Numbered from the stretch's first letter, positions 9,899-20,083 are shown. The stretch: 64,000 bases of DNA from Clostridia bacterium (GCA_017395425.1 JAFPUM010000061.1:156290-220289), one strand, 5' to 3'. Numbers and translations: made by a program. The notes: generated by a model from the sequence alone, not told the origin.

Positions 9899-10270
9899 GA
9901 TTACTGTTCAGACTCCTTTATGATCTTTCCTTTTGTTCCGCTACACGGTTGCACCTGTTCAACGGCAAGGGATACGCATCTATTATAATACATCTCCCCC
10001 AAAGTTGGAAGTGCATTTTGACATTTTACAAAAACTTTTTATTTTTTCTCTCTGTTTGCCCACGTATCCTTGATTTATCGGTATTTCCACGAAATCTTTC
10101 GGCTGGCATTATCCATATTGACCAAAAAAGGCGGCGTGTGGTTACAACTTCGTCATAAAATTAACGGTTTATCAGCAATCTTGTACAAATTTCACACAGT
10201 TATTTCGTCGTTCCAACGCGTTTATGTGCCTATTGCATAAAAAGCATCTCGGAACAGACAGATTTTGCGC
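9899..10270. other. Divergent intergenic region between zapA and glgP
   Basis: About 370 nt without a convincing gene. It must hold the promoters for both directions. A TATAAT box on the minus strand (about 9979-9984) with a weak upstream -35 could serve zapA. The glgP promoter is listed separately. No structured RNA motif was recognised. Confidence 0.5.
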
Positions 10271-10299
10271 TTGAAATTACGGTGATCATGTGCTAAAAT
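10271..10299 (+). promoter_or_regulatory. Promoter of glgP
   Basis: TTGAAA (10271-10276), 17-nt spacer, TAAAAT (10294-10299) with an upstream TGTG that looks like an extended -10. It is about 40 nt ahead of the glgP start codon. Confidence 0.65.
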
Positions 10300-10337
10300 A
10301 TATTTCATTCTTTACCAAACCTACGGAGGTTTTTATC

Positions 10338-12737
10338 ATGACAAATGTGAACGCAAAGCAAATGAAGGCTTTGATTGACGCAAAGCTTTCCCACCACTAC
10401 GGTCTGAAACCCGAGGACGCCGACGACGAACATATCTATAAAGCCATTGTGCTGGTCGTGCGCGATATGCTGTTTGAGGCTCGCAAGGAATTCGCCGACA
10501 AATACGACAAAAACGGCGGCAAACGGGTTTATTATCTCTGCATGGAATTTCTCATGGGTCGTTCACTCAAAAACAATCTTTACAACCTGAATCTCGAAAA
10601 GACCGTTTCCCAGTGTCTTTCCGACTATGATACCACACTTGAAAAAATCTATGAGCAGGAGCCGGACGCCGGTCTGGGCAACGGCGGTCTGGGCAGACTT
10701 GCCGCCTGCTTCCTTGACGGTCTTGCCAACGACGGCTACTGCGGCATGGGCTATTCCCTCCGCTATGAGTTCGGCATCTTCAATCAGAAGATCATCGACG
10801 GCTGGCAGACCGAGCTGCCCGAATTCTGGCTTCCCGGCGGCGAAGTCTGGATGATTCCCCACCGCGAAGACGCCATCGATATCCGTTTCGACGGATATAT
10901 CGAGGAAAGCTGGGACAACGGTTATCACCGCATCATTCACAAGAATTACAATATCGTCAAGGCAGTTCCCTATGACATGATGTGCGCCGGCAAGGACGGC
11001 AGCGGCGTTTCCACCCTGCGTCTGTGGGCTGCCGAATCCCCCCAGTTCGACATGAAACTCTTCAACGACGGCGACCACCTGCGCGCCATCGAGCAGAAAG
11101 CCATGGCAGAAATGCTCACAAAAGTGCTGTATCCCGGTGACAACCACATCGAGGGCAAGAGTCTTCGCCTGTCACAGCAGTACTTCCTCGTGTCCGCTTC
11201 GGTGCAGGACATCGTGAAGCGCCACCTGCGCAGACACGGCGGTTCGATGGAGAATTTCGCCGAGTTCAACGCCATTCACATCAATGATACCCATCCCACC
11301 CTCGCGATTCCCGAATTCATGCGCCTGCTCATGGACGAGTGCGGCTTTGACTGGAACAAGGCGTGGGAGCTGACCACGCAGGTCATGGCTTATACCAATC
11401 ACACCGTTATGGCGGAAGCGCTGGAATGCTGGGATGAGAATCTCTTCCGCTCCAAGCTGCCCCGTATCTATCAGATCATCTGTGAAATCAACCGCCGCTT
11501 CTGCAATGAAATGGATGTCGCCACCGGCTACAATTATGAAAAAGTCGCCCGCATGAGCATCATCCGCGACGGCTGGGTCAAGATGGCAAACCTCTGTGTG
11601 GCAACCTGCCATCATGTCAACGGCGTTTCCGCGCTGCACAGCCAGATCATCAAGGACAGTGTGTTCCATGACTTCTACACCGTAATGCCTGACAAATTCA
11701 CCAACGTCACCAACGGCATCGCCCATCGCCGCTGGCTCAATCAGAGCAATCCCGAACTGGCGGAACTGATTACCAGTCTCATCGGCGACGGCTTCGTCAA
11801 GGATGCTTCCAGGCTCGAAGGTCTGATGAAGTATCGCGACGACAAGTCCGTTCTCGAAAAGCTCGCCGCCATCAAGCATCAGCGCAAGGTGGAAATGTCG
11901 CACTATATCCTCAAGCACAACGGCATTCTCGTCGATCCCGACTCCATCTTTGACGTGCAGGTCAAGCGGCTCCATGAGTACAAGCGCCAGCACCTCAACG
12001 CGCTGCATATTCTCTCGCAGTACCAGTGGCTGCTTGATCATCCCGACGAGCCCTTTACCCCCAAGACCTATATCTTCGGCGCCAAGGCAGCCCCCGGCTA
12101 TTTCCTCGCCAAGCAGATCATTCAGTTCATCTGCGCGCTCGCCGACCTCATCAACAACGACAAACGCGTAGCCGATAAACTCAAGGTGGTCTATCTGGAG
12201 AATTACCGCGTGACCGTGGCGGAAAAACTCATTCCCTCCGCCGAAATCAGCGAGCAGATTTCTCTCGCAGGCACGGAAGCCAGCGGCACCAGCAACATGA
12301 AGTTCATGATGAACGGCGCTATTACCCTCGGCACCGAGGACGGTGCCAATGTGGAAATCCATCAGGCGGTGGGCGACGACAACATCATCATCTTCGGTAT
12401 GTCCACCCCCGAAGCCCAAAAGCACAAGACCAACTATTCTCCCCGCAACTGCTACAACAACAATCAGGAGCTCCACCGCGCCCTTGATTTCATGAGTGCG
12501 GGTTTCGGCGGCAAGCAGTTCACCGACGTGGTCAACTCCCTGCTCAATCAGGACACCTATATGGTGCTCGCCGATTTCAACGATTACTGCCGCGCACAGA
12601 ATGAGGCAACGCAAATCTACGCCGACAGCCGCCGCTGGAATGCCATGAGCCTTGTCAACATCGCTCAGTCCGGCATCTTCGCCGCTGACCGCTCCATTGA
12701 GGACTACGCGAGAGATATCTGGGGCTGCAAAAAATAA
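10338..12737 (+). CDS. glgP: Glycogen/maltodextrin phosphorylase
   Basis: PLP-dependent GT35 phosphorylase, 799 aa, which splits alpha-1,4-glucan ends with phosphate to give glucose-1-phosphate in the cytoplasm. Family signatures include EPDAGLGNGGLGRLAACFLD near the N-terminus and EASGTSNMKFMMNGA near the C-terminus, whose Lys (about residue 655) would hold PLP. The start is the ATG after ACGGAGGT; the open frame begins 16 codons earlier without a ribosome site. It is followed 62 nt later by a GH13 glycosidase, suggesting a two-gene unit for storage glucan or maltodextrin breakdown. Confidence 0.96.
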   Translation: MTNVNAKQMKALIDAKLSHHYGLKPEDADDEHIYKAIVLVVRDMLFEARKEFADKYDKNGGKRVYYLCMEFLMGRSLKNNLYNLNLEKTVSQCLSDYDTTLEKIYEQEPDAGLGNGGLGRLAACFLDGLANDGYCGMGYSLRYEFGIFNQKIIDGWQTELPEFWLPGGEVWMIPHREDAIDIRFDGYIEESWDNGYHRIIHKNYNIVKAVPYDMMCAGKDGSGVSTLRLWAAESPQFDMKLFNDGDHLRAIEQKAMAEMLTKVLYPGDNHIEGKSLRLSQQYFLVSASVQDIVKRHLRRHGGSMENFAEFNAIHINDTHPTLAIPEFMRLLMDECGFDWNKAWELTTQVMAYTNHTVMAEALECWDENLFRSKLPRIYQIICEINRRFCNEMDVATGYNYEKVARMSIIRDGWVKMANLCVATCHHVNGVSALHSQIIKDSVFHDFYTVMPDKFTNVTNGIAHRRWLNQSNPELAELITSLIGDGFVKDASRLEGLMKYRDDKSVLEKLAAIKHQRKVEMSHYILKHNGILVDPDSIFDVQVKRLHEYKRQHLNALHILSQYQWLLDHPDEPFTPKTYIFGAKAAPGYFLAKQIIQFICALADLINNDKRVADKLKVVYLENYRVTVAEKLIPSAEISEQISLAGTEASGTSNMKFMMNGAITLGTEDGANVEIHQAVGDDNIIIFGMSTPEAQKHKTNYSPRNCYNNNQELHRALDFMSAGFGGKQFTDVVNSLLNQDTYMVLADFNDYCRAQNEATQIYADSRRWNAMSLVNIAQSGIFAADRSIEDYARDIWGCKK

Positions 12738-12799
12738 GCACCGCTTTCACATGACGTATGATTTTGATATTTCGCTAAGCTAATAAAGGAAGGTCTGAA

Positions 12800-14686
12800 A
12801 TGAAAAAAACGCTTTTCAATTCGCGTGATCCCTTCTACCGCAATCCTACCGGCGCGGTACCCAGCGGCAAACAAATCCATTTCAAGGTATGTCTTCCCCG
12901 TTATCTCTCCTGCTCCGCCGCCACGCTCGTTGTGCATAACGAACACGCCGGGCGTCAGGAACGCGGTCACCTCTTCTGGTGCGGTATGGACGGCAGCGAC
13001 TTTGAATACTGGGAAGTGGATTACACTCCCACGGAGGCTTCCCTGAATTATTATTATTTCGAGTTGCAAACCAATTCCGGCACCAAGTATCTCTGCCGCA
13101 CGCGTTCGGGTCTGGGCGAATTGCAGTCCCAGCCGGTCGCTTGGCAGCTTACCGTGTACGAAGAGACGTTCAAAACCCCCGACTGGCTGGCAGGCGGTAT
13201 TATGTACCAGATTTTCCCCGACCGCTTCTGCCGATCCGGAGAGACACATGACAACATTCCGTTCGGACGCAAAATCCACGAAAACTGGGACGATCAGCCT
13301 GACTGGAAACCCAATGAAAAGGGTCTCATTACCAATTCCGATTACTTCGGCGGCGATCTGAAGGGCATTACCCACAAGCTCGACTATATCAGGTCGCTCG
13401 GCGTCAACTGTATCTACATCAATCCCATCTTTGAGGCGCACGAAAATCACCGCTACAATACCGCCGATTACGGAAAAATCGATCCCATGCTCGGCACCGA
13501 AGCCGACTATGTGGAAATGTGTCAGGAAGCAAAAAAACGCGGCATGAAAATTATCATCGACGGCGTCTTCTCTCATACCGGTGATGACTCCATCTACTTC
13601 AACCGGCGCAATCGCTATGATTCCGTCGGCGCGTACAATTCCAAGGAATCTCCCTATTACACATGGTTCAAATTCTACCAGTGGCCGGACAATTACCATT
13701 CGTGGTGGGGCATCAGCACGCTTCCGGAGGTCATCGAGGACGATCCCGCCGTACTGGAATATCACACCGGCGAAAACGGCACGGTCGGCAACTGGCTCAA
13801 AAAGGGCGCCGGCGGCTGGCGATTGGACGTCGCCGACGAGCTGCCTGACGCTTTCCTCGACCGCCTTCGCTTTGCCGCCAAAAAGGTGGATCCCGAGGCA
13901 GTGATTATCGGCGAAGTCTGGGAGGACGCCACCAACAAGATCGCTTACAGCCAGCGCCGACGCTACCTGCTCGGCAAACAGCTCGATTCGGTTATGAATT
14001 ACCCCTTCAAGGATGTCATTCTCGGTTTCCTCACCGGCTGGTCGGCAGACGAAGCCATCGAAGTGGTCAACAATATCATCGAGAATTATCCCCCGCAGGT
14101 CACCCGTCTGCTCATGAATTCCCTTGACACCCACGACACCGAACGCGCCATTACGCTGCTGGCTGGCGAACCCTCCCATAACCGCGGACGCGAGTGGCAG
14201 AGTCAGGTTCACCTCTCCCCCGAACAGCGTGAACGCGGTCTGGTCATGATGAAGCTCGCTTCCATTCTGCAATTCACACTGCCCGGCGTTCCCTGCATCT
14301 ACTACGGAGACGAAGCCGGTGTGGAGGGCTACAAGGATCCCTTCAACCGCGCCACCTATCCGTGGGGGCACGAAAGTCAGTGCCTCATCGATTGGTATAA
14401 ACGGCTGGGCAAGCTGAGAAACGATGTGGATTGTCTGGCGGAGGGTACCTTTGAGACCGTCAAATGCCTCGACGCGGTGATGTCCTTTGTGCGCCGCGGC
14501 AAGCGGGATTCTCTCTTTGTGGCGGTCAACCGCTCCGACTCCAATATTCATCACATCGACCTGCCCGAAGGCTTCAACGGCGCAAAAACCGTGCTGGGCA
14601 AAGCCTCTGTCTACAAGGGCGTCGTCACCATCCCCCCCATGAGCTGTCTGGTGCTGCGTGCCAACAACTACTCCTTCTTCAAATGA
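12800..14686 (+). CDS. GH13 alpha-amylase / neopullulanase-type glycosidase
   Basis: Protein of 628 aa with an N-terminal carbohydrate-binding beta domain (about 1-125) and a GH13 (beta/alpha)8 barrel. Catalytic residues are visible: nucleophile Asp near 343 in GWRLDVADE, acid/base Glu near 372 in GEVWED, and the transition-state Asp near 446 in DTHDTER. The barrel entry (GIMYQIFPDRFCRSG) and N-domain suggest the cyclomaltodextrinase/neopullulanase subfamily. No signal peptide is seen, so it likely acts inside the cell on maltodextrins. An AAAGGAAGG ribosome site precedes the ATG. It is paired with glgP. Confidence 0.92.
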   Translation: MKKTLFNSRDPFYRNPTGAVPSGKQIHFKVCLPRYLSCSAATLVVHNEHAGRQERGHLFWCGMDGSDFEYWEVDYTPTEASLNYYYFELQTNSGTKYLCRTRSGLGELQSQPVAWQLTVYEETFKTPDWLAGGIMYQIFPDRFCRSGETHDNIPFGRKIHENWDDQPDWKPNEKGLITNSDYFGGDLKGITHKLDYIRSLGVNCIYINPIFEAHENHRYNTADYGKIDPMLGTEADYVEMCQEAKKRGMKIIIDGVFSHTGDDSIYFNRRNRYDSVGAYNSKESPYYTWFKFYQWPDNYHSWWGISTLPEVIEDDPAVLEYHTGENGTVGNWLKKGAGGWRLDVADELPDAFLDRLRFAAKKVDPEAVIIGEVWEDATNKIAYSQRRRYLLGKQLDSVMNYPFKDVILGFLTGWSADEAIEVVNNIIENYPPQVTRLLMNSLDTHDTERAITLLAGEPSHNRGREWQSQVHLSPEQRERGLVMMKLASILQFTLPGVPCIYYGDEAGVEGYKDPFNRATYPWGHESQCLIDWYKRLGKLRNDVDCLAEGTFETVKCLDAVMSFVRRGKRDSLFVAVNRSDSNIHHIDLPEGFNGAKTVLGKASVYKGVVTIPPMSCLVLRANNYSFFK

Positions 14687-14868
14687 CTGACGGATTTGTT
14701 CCGCCGGTTCCTTTCGATGGTTCGCAAACACGTTGCCATCTGAATACTGTAAAAAACGCCCTTCCCTTTGAAGAAATGATTGACACCAACCGGATTTCAG
14801 CATATAATATTTCAGCATATAATAATAGATAATTACTGGTAAAATTGCCTATTCAGGGAGGATTCAAA

Positions 14869-17703
14869 ATGGGAAAACCTAAATCCATTGCCGACACAGC
14901 TGCCGGCGACAGGAAGTCCGCCAAAACCGCTAAAACCGCCAGACCGTCCAAAAGCACCGTCAGAACGGAAAAGAACCCTGCCGGCGGCAGCGTCAGGCGC
15001 AAGATAATCCTCTGTCTGATCGCCATTGGCATCAACGTCGCGGGACTTTACGCCATGACCCGTCTCGGAATACCGCTCTACCTTGATACCGTCGGCACCG
15101 TGCTGGCTGCTGCGCTGGGCGGCGGTCTGCCGGGTGTATTTGTGGGATTTGTCACCAATATCATCAACGGCATCACCGGTACACAGTCGGTATATTACGG
15201 GATTGTCAACATGGCAGTCGCGGTGATTTCCGCGTTTTTTGCGCGAAAAGCCTTTTTCCGCGATACCGTCAAGCCGCTGCTCCTTTTGCCTGTTTATTCG
15301 CTGATATGCGGTCCGATGAGCGCGGTGCTGACATGGTTTCTCAACGGCGGGCATATCGGCGGCATCGGCGAACGGTTTGCCCTCGCGCTGTGCGAAAATA
15401 CCGGACTGGAAGAATTCCCTTCGCAGCTTGCCATTGACTTCATTATTGAGTGTATCGACAAAGCCATTGTGTTGGTTGCAGTCATTATGATCCTGCGGTT
15501 CCTGCCGTCCAGACTGCTGGAACGTTTCTATGAAGATCGCCGCAGGCACGACGCTGAACTGGAGGGTGCCAAGGACGATCAGTCCTTCAAATGCCGCATT
15601 GTATCGCTCCGTGTCAAGCTCATGGCAATATTGGTGGCGGCTGCCATGCTGATTGCGGGTGTTTCGGCATTCATCAGCTACGAGCTCTTCCAGCAGTCTA
15701 CCATCGAACGGTATCAGACCATTGCGGAAGGCGCTGCACAGCTCGCCGACGACGCGATTGATTACGACAAGGTCTACCGCTATATGACCAACGGCGAGGA
15801 GGAGCCGGGCTACACTTCCACGGAGAAAAAGCTCTACCGCATCCGGGACAGTCTGCCGGATATCGAATATCTCTATGTCTACCGCATTCTGGAAGACGGC
15901 TGCCATGTGGTCTTCGACCTCGACACCGAAGACCTGCCGGGCAGTGAACCGGGCGAAGTCATACCGTTTGAGGACGCCTTTATGTCCCGCGTGCCTGCGC
16001 TGCTGGCGGGTGAGAAAATCGATCCCATTATCTCCAAGGATACTTACGGCTGGCTGCTGACCGTGTATCACCCGCTGTATGACGATACCGGCAAATGCCG
16101 CTGCTATGTGGCGGTGGACGTTTCCATGCAGCTTCTCGCCGAATTCAGCTTCAGTTTCCTCGCCAAGCTGCTCTCCCTCTTTGCCAGCTTTCTGGTGCTG
16201 ACGGTGTTTGTCTCCCGCTGGATTATTCAGCGGAGCATCGTCAAGCCCATCAACTCCATGGCTCGCTGCGCCAGTGCCTTTGCCTACAACACCACCGCGG
16301 CGCGGTCCCAGAGTGTGGAAGCACTCAAAGCGCTGGATATCAAGACCGGCGACGAAGTGGAAAATCTGTATCAGGCGTTCATCAGCACCACAGAGGAAAG
16401 TATGCGCTACGTCGCCGAAAGCAAGCGCAAATCCCACATGATTGCCGAAATGCAGAAGGGACTGATCGTGGTGCTGGCGGATCTGGTGGAAAGCCGCGAC
16501 AAGTGTACCGGCGACCACGTCCACAAAACCGCCGCCTATGTGGAAATCATCGTGAACGAAATGAAGAAGCGCGGTTTCTATGCCGATCAGATGACGCCCG
16601 AATTCATGCAGAACGTCATCGATTCCGCTCCGCTGCACGACGTGGGCAAGATTCATATTCCCGATCAGATTCTCAACAAACCCGGCAAGCTCACCGATGA
16701 GGAATTTGCCATCATGAAAACCCATACCTCGGTGGGGCGCGAGATTATCGACCGCGTCATTGAGATGGTGCCGGATTCCGGCTATCTGAAAGAAGCCCGC
16801 AACCTTGCCGAATACCATCACGAAAAGTGGAACGGCAGAGGTTACCCCCACGGATTGAGTACGGAAGATATCCCGCTGTCGGCGCGTATCATGGCGGTTG
16901 CCGACGTTTTTGACGCGCTGGTCTCCCGCCGAAGCTACAAGAAGCCCTTTACCTTTGAAAAAGCCATGAGCATTATCCGCGAGGATGCCGGCACACACTT
17001 TGATCCCCTGGTGGCGGAAGCCTTCATCGGCGCCTCCGATCAGGTCCGGAAGGTGGCAGAGGAATTTGACGCGATGAACGGCTCCTTCGCCAATCTCGGC
17101 AGCTCCGCTGCTCCCGCACAGACCGTTCCCGCGCAAACAACAACGTCAACGTCTGCACAGACAGCCACTGCACAGACAACCGCTTCCGTACAGACTACTG
17201 CGGCACAACCTGCACAAAAAACACAAATCTCTCAGGCGGCACAAGCTGCACAAAATGCCATCGCGCAGGCGGCGCTCGCACGTCAGGCGGCCGCTGCGGC
17301 ACAGCAGGAGGAAATGATGCAGCAGGCGGCTGCCGAAATCAAACGGCAGGAAATGGCGCGTCAGGCTGCCGCCGAAGCCCAAAAAAAAGAAGCCGCTCGT
17401 CAGGCTGCCGTAACCGCCCGTCAGAAATCAATGGCACAGCAAGCCGCTGAACAGTTGCAGAAGGAACAAGCCGCACGTCAGGCTGCCGAAAAAGCACGGC
17501 AGGAAGAAGCCGCGCGTCAGGCTGCCGAAAAAGCACGGCAGGAAGAAGCCGCACGTCAAGCTGCCGCCAAACAAACCGCCACTGGCGAACGTCGTGGACT
17601 GCCCACTTCTCACCAACACGCCGCCAAGGATACGTCGATCGCTTCCATTGCGCATACCCACGACGATCAGGTCATTTTCACCCGGAAGCGTCACAAAAAT
17701 TAG
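14869..17703 (+). CDS. HD-GYP domain membrane protein with ECF-S-like sensor and Ala/Gln-rich tail
   Basis: Multi-domain protein of 944 aa. An N-terminal polytopic region (about 40-215; contains GIPLYLDTVGTVLAAALGGG and FVTNIINGITG) resembles the substrate-binding S component of ECF transporters. Then come a second membrane segment, an extracellular segment, another membrane helix, a HAMP-like linker and an HD-GYP domain (HDVGK near 590, HHEKWNGRGYPHG near 655). HD-GYP domains degrade cyclic di-GMP. The last about 190 residues are A/Q/E/R-rich, coiled-coil-like and partly built of 13-residue repeats. The start is the ATG after GGGAGG; the open frame's earlier TTG lacks a site. Ligand unknown. 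Confidence 0.85.
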   Translation: MGKPKSIADTAAGDRKSAKTAKTARPSKSTVRTEKNPAGGSVRRKIILCLIAIGINVAGLYAMTRLGIPLYLDTVGTVLAAALGGGLPGVFVGFVTNIINGITGTQSVYYGIVNMAVAVISAFFARKAFFRDTVKPLLLLPVYSLICGPMSAVLTWFLNGGHIGGIGERFALALCENTGLEEFPSQLAIDFIIECIDKAIVLVAVIMILRFLPSRLLERFYEDRRRHDAELEGAKDDQSFKCRIVSLRVKLMAILVAAAMLIAGVSAFISYELFQQSTIERYQTIAEGAAQLADDAIDYDKVYRYMTNGEEEPGYTSTEKKLYRIRDSLPDIEYLYVYRILEDGCHVVFDLDTEDLPGSEPGEVIPFEDAFMSRVPALLAGEKIDPIISKDTYGWLLTVYHPLYDDTGKCRCYVAVDVSMQLLAEFSFSFLAKLLSLFASFLVLTVFVSRWIIQRSIVKPINSMARCASAFAYNTTAARSQSVEALKALDIKTGDEVENLYQAFISTTEESMRYVAESKRKSHMIAEMQKGLIVVLADLVESRDKCTGDHVHKTAAYVEIIVNEMKKRGFYADQMTPEFMQNVIDSAPLHDVGKIHIPDQILNKPGKLTDEEFAIMKTHTSVGREIIDRVIEMVPDSGYLKEARNLAEYHHEKWNGRGYPHGLSTEDIPLSARIMAVADVFDALVSRRSYKKPFTFEKAMSIIREDAGTHFDPLVAEAFIGASDQVRKVAEEFDAMNGSFANLGSSAAPAQTVPAQTTTSTSAQTATAQTTASVQTTAAQPAQKTQISQAAQAAQNAIAQAALARQAAAAAQQEEMMQQAAAEIKRQEMARQAAAEAQKKEAARQAAVTARQKSMAQQAAEQLQKEQAARQAAEKARQEEAARQAAEKARQEEAARQAAAKQTATGERRGLPTSHQHAAKDTSIASIAHTHDDQVIFTRKRHKN
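17473..17565 (+). repeat. 39-bp tandem repeat in the HD-GYP gene tail
   Basis: Two almost identical 39-bp units (17473-17511 and 17512-17550) and a 15-bp partial third. Each encodes ARQAAEKARQEEA. The unit is a multiple of three, so copy-number change would keep the frame and alter only tail length. Confidence 0.85.
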
Positions 17704-17741
17704 CTTGTTTTTCCAACGGATAATAGGCACATAGTCAAAAA

Positions 17742-17787
17742 AACAGCCGCCAAACCAAAGAGGATTGACATTCGTCGGCGGCTGTAC
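17742..17787 (-). terminator. Hairpin reading as a minus-strand terminator
   Basis: AGCCGCC and GGCGGCT arms flank a long loop, and on the minus strand the stem is followed by GTTTTTTTG. It has no U-run on the plus strand. It overlaps the glnN promoter. No minus-strand gene is apparent to its right, so its role is unclear. Confidence 0.4.
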
Positions 17788-17793
17788 TATAAT
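17765..17793 (+). promoter_or_regulatory. Strong promoter of glnN
   Basis: TTGACA (17765-17770), exactly 17 nt, TATAAT (17788-17793): a consensus vegetative promoter. The expected start near 17800 gives a leader of about 110 nt. Confidence 0.85.
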
Positions 17794-17810
17794 AAGGGAC
17801 GTAACAGCAG

Positions 17811-17853
17811 GGCGCTGTAGGCTGCGGCTTACAGTGCCTTGGTCTTTTTGAGG
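17811..17853 (+). promoter_or_regulatory. Structured glnN leader, possible attenuator
   Basis: A 9-bp stem (17811-17819 with 17830-17838, one G-U pair) has a 10-nt loop and is followed by TTGGTCTTTTTG, so it looks like an intrinsic terminator inside the leader. A second small hairpin with a GCAA tetraloop (CGGC-GCAA-GCCG, about 17863-17874) follows. Together they could form a regulated attenuator; no known riboswitch class was recognised. Confidence 0.45.
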
Positions 17854-17909
17854 AGCCTGAAACGGCGCAAGCCGCGAAAATTTTGATGGTAAGAATGGAG
17901 ATTGGTTCT

Positions 17910-20012
17910 ATGTCGAAATTACCTGAAATGTTTGGAAGCAACGTATTTAATGACCGTGTCATGCAGGCCAAACTGCCCAAGGAAACCTACAAGGCCTTGA
18001 AGAGAACCATTCAGCAGGGCAAGCCCCTCGATATCAGTGTCGCCAACGTGGTGGCAAACGCTATGAAGGATTGGGCGGTGGAAAAAGGCTGTACCCACTA
18101 TACGCACTGGTTCCAGCCCATGACCGGTATCACGGCGGGCAAACACGACAGTTTCATCAGCCCTGTCGGCGACGGGCGCGTCATCATGGAATTTTCCGGC
18201 AAGGAACTGATCAAGGGCGAACCTGATGCTTCTTCCTTCCCCAACGGCGGTATCCGTGCCACCTTTGAAGCAAGAGGATACACCACATGGGATCCCACTT
18301 CTCCCGCCTTTATCATGGACGGTTCCCTCTACATTCCCACCGCCTTCTGTTCCTACACCGGCGAAGTGCTGGATAAAAAGACGCCTCTTCTCCGTTCTAT
18401 GGAACTGATCGATAATGAAGCGGTTAAAATCCTCCATCTGCTCGGCAAGCGTGACGTCAACCGCGTGCAGACCACCGTCGGTTCCGAGCAGGAATATTTC
18501 CTGATCGACAAAACCATGTACGACCGCCGCGAGGATCTGATGCTCACCGGACGCACCCTCTTCGGTGCCAAGTCCATCAAGGGGCAGGAACTCGACGACC
18601 ATTATTTCGGTACCATCAAAACCCGCGTTTCGGAATACATGAAGGATCTCGACAACGAGTTGTGGAAACTGGGCATCTGCTCCAAAACCAAGCACAACGA
18701 AGTGGCTCCCTGCCAGCACGAGCTGGCGCCGATCTTTGCCACATCCAACATCGCCACCGACCACAACGAGCTGACGATGGAACTCATGAAGAAAGTCGCG
18801 GAAAGGCACGGACTGGTCTGTCTGCTGCATGAAAAGCCCTTCAAGGGGGTCAACGGTTCCGGCAAGCACAACAACTGGTCGATGTCCACCGATACCGGCG
18901 AAAATCTGCTGGAACCCGGCAAGAATCCCGAAAACAATCTGCAATTCCTTCTCTTCCTCGCCGCGATTGTCAAGGCGGTGCATGAATATCAGGATTTGCT
19001 GCGCATCACTGTCGCCACGGCAGGCAACGATCACCGTCTCGGCGCCCATGAAGCCCCGCCCGCTATTATCTCGATGTATCTCGGCGACGACCTCGGACAG
19101 CTTGTGCAATCCATTATCGACGGTACCGAGTACGTCAGCAAGGGCAAAACCAAAATGATGACCGGTGTGGACGTTCTCGCCGATTTCAAAAAGGATACCT
19201 CCGACCGCAACCGCACCTCTCCTTTCGCTTTCACTGGCAATAAATTTGAATTCCGTTCCCTCGGTTCTTCTTTGAATATCGCCTGCCCCAACTATATGCT
19301 CAATACCATGGTGGCGGAGGAACTGTCGCAGTTCTATGAGGTTCTCCATGATGCTTCCGATCTGAATGAAGCTATCCGCGCGCTCATCAAAAAGGTCTTT
19401 ACCGAGCACCAGAATATTATCTTCAATGGCGACAATTACGCCCAGGAATGGGTGAAGGAAGCCGAACGGCGCGGTCTGTACAACTTCAAATCCATGCCCG
19501 ACGCTCACGCCCACTTTACCGACGCCAAAAACGTTCAGCTGTTTGTCAAAAACAAGATTTTCACGGCACAGGAATTCAAGGCGAGATGTGAAATCGAACT
19601 GGAAATTTACGCCAAGCAGCTCAACATCGAAGCCCTCACCATGATTGACATGGCAAAGCGCAACATTCTCCCCGCCGTGTCGTCGTATATGAAGGAACTC
19701 ACAGACCTCGCTCTGGCGAAAAAAGCACTCTCATCGCTGATTCCCACCATGATGGAGGAAACCGCCATTGTGAGCCTTTCCGAAAAGCTGGTCGCCTTCT
19801 CCGGAAAAATCACCGCGCTGGAAGCTGCCGTCGCTGCCGTACCCCAGCACAGCGCCGACAATCTTGCCTGCGCCCGCTATTATCATGACACCGTACTCGC
19901 CATCATGGAAGAGCTTCGTGCCATCGGCGACAGCATGGAAAGCGAGACCCCCGCGAAGTACTGGCCTTATCCCACCTACACCGAAATACTGTTCAGCGTG
20001 AGAGTTTTTTGA
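17910..20012 (+). CDS. glnN: Glutamine synthetase type III
   Basis: Large type III glutamine synthetase, 700 aa, making glutamine from glutamate, ammonia and ATP. Features include [17 protein letters not shown], the Glu-rich site [39 protein letters not shown] and [13 protein letters not shown]. The length matches GlnN and is far above type I enzymes. The ATG at MSKLPEMFG is preferred: it is preceded by GGAG about 10 nt upstream, although two earlier in-frame starts exist. It has its own strong promoter and leader, and a bidirectional terminator follows. Confidence 0.96.
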   Translation: MSKLPEMFGSNVFNDRVMQAKLPKETYKALKRTIQQGKPLDISVANVVANAMKDWAVEKGCTHYTHWFQPMTGITAGKHDSFISPVGDGRVIMEFSGKELIKGEPDASSFPNGGIRATFEARGYTTWDPTSPAFIMDGSLYIPTAFCSYTGEVLDKKTPLLRSMELIDNEAVKILHLLGKRDVNRVQTTVGSEQEYFLIDKTMYDRREDLMLTGRTLFGAKSIKGQELDDHYFGTIKTRVSEYMKDLDNELWKLGICSKTKHNEVAPCQHELAPIFATSNIATDHNELTMELMKKVAERHGLVCLLHEKPFKGVNGSGKHNNWSMSTDTGENLLEPGKNPENNLQFLLFLAAIVKAVHEYQDLLRITVATAGNDHRLGAHEAPPAIISMYLGDDLGQLVQSIIDGTEYVSKGKTKMMTGVDVLADFKKDTSDRNRTSPFAFTGNKFEFRSLGSSLNIACPNYMLNTMVAEELSQFYEVLHDASDLNEAIRALIKKVFTEHQNIIFNGDNYAQEWVKEAERRGLYNFKSMPDAHAHFTDAKNVQLFVKNKIFTAQEFKARCEIELEIYAKQLNIEALTMIDMAKRNILPAVSSYMKELTDLALAKKALSSLIPTMMEETAIVSLSEKLVAFSGKITALEAAVAAVPQHSADNLACARYYHDTVLAIMEELRAIGDSMESETPAKYWPYPTYTEILFSVRVF

Positions 20013-20034
20013 TAAATCATCTTCACGCATTCAA

Positions 20035-20078
20035 AAAACCCGTTTTCTCATCCATTGTCCGATGAGAAAACGGGTTTT
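20035..20078. terminator. Bidirectional terminator between glnN and the helicase gene
   Basis: Perfect 18-bp stem (20035-20052 with 20061-20078) and 8-nt loop, with A/T runs on both sides. It lies between convergent genes and should stop both transcripts. Confidence 0.92.
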
Positions 20079-20083
20079 GATTA

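Noticed and set aside
11172-12614. 480-aa minus-strand frame over glgP
   Set aside because: The plus strand carries phosphorylase motifs throughout; the antisense product has none.
12704-14818. 704-aa minus-strand frame over the GH13 gene
   Set aside because: Catalytic GH13 residues are on the plus strand; the reverse product looks random.
14833-17136. 767-aa minus-strand frame over the HD-GYP gene
   Set aside because: HD-GYP, HAMP-like and membrane domains are on the plus strand.
17704-17909. A second type I toxin-antitoxin locus near glnN
   Set aside because: Promoter and hairpin look similar, but no small membrane peptide is encoded on the minus strand.
17800-17909. Glutamine riboswitch in the glnN leader
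   Set aside because: The conserved segments of known glnA-type motifs could not be seen.
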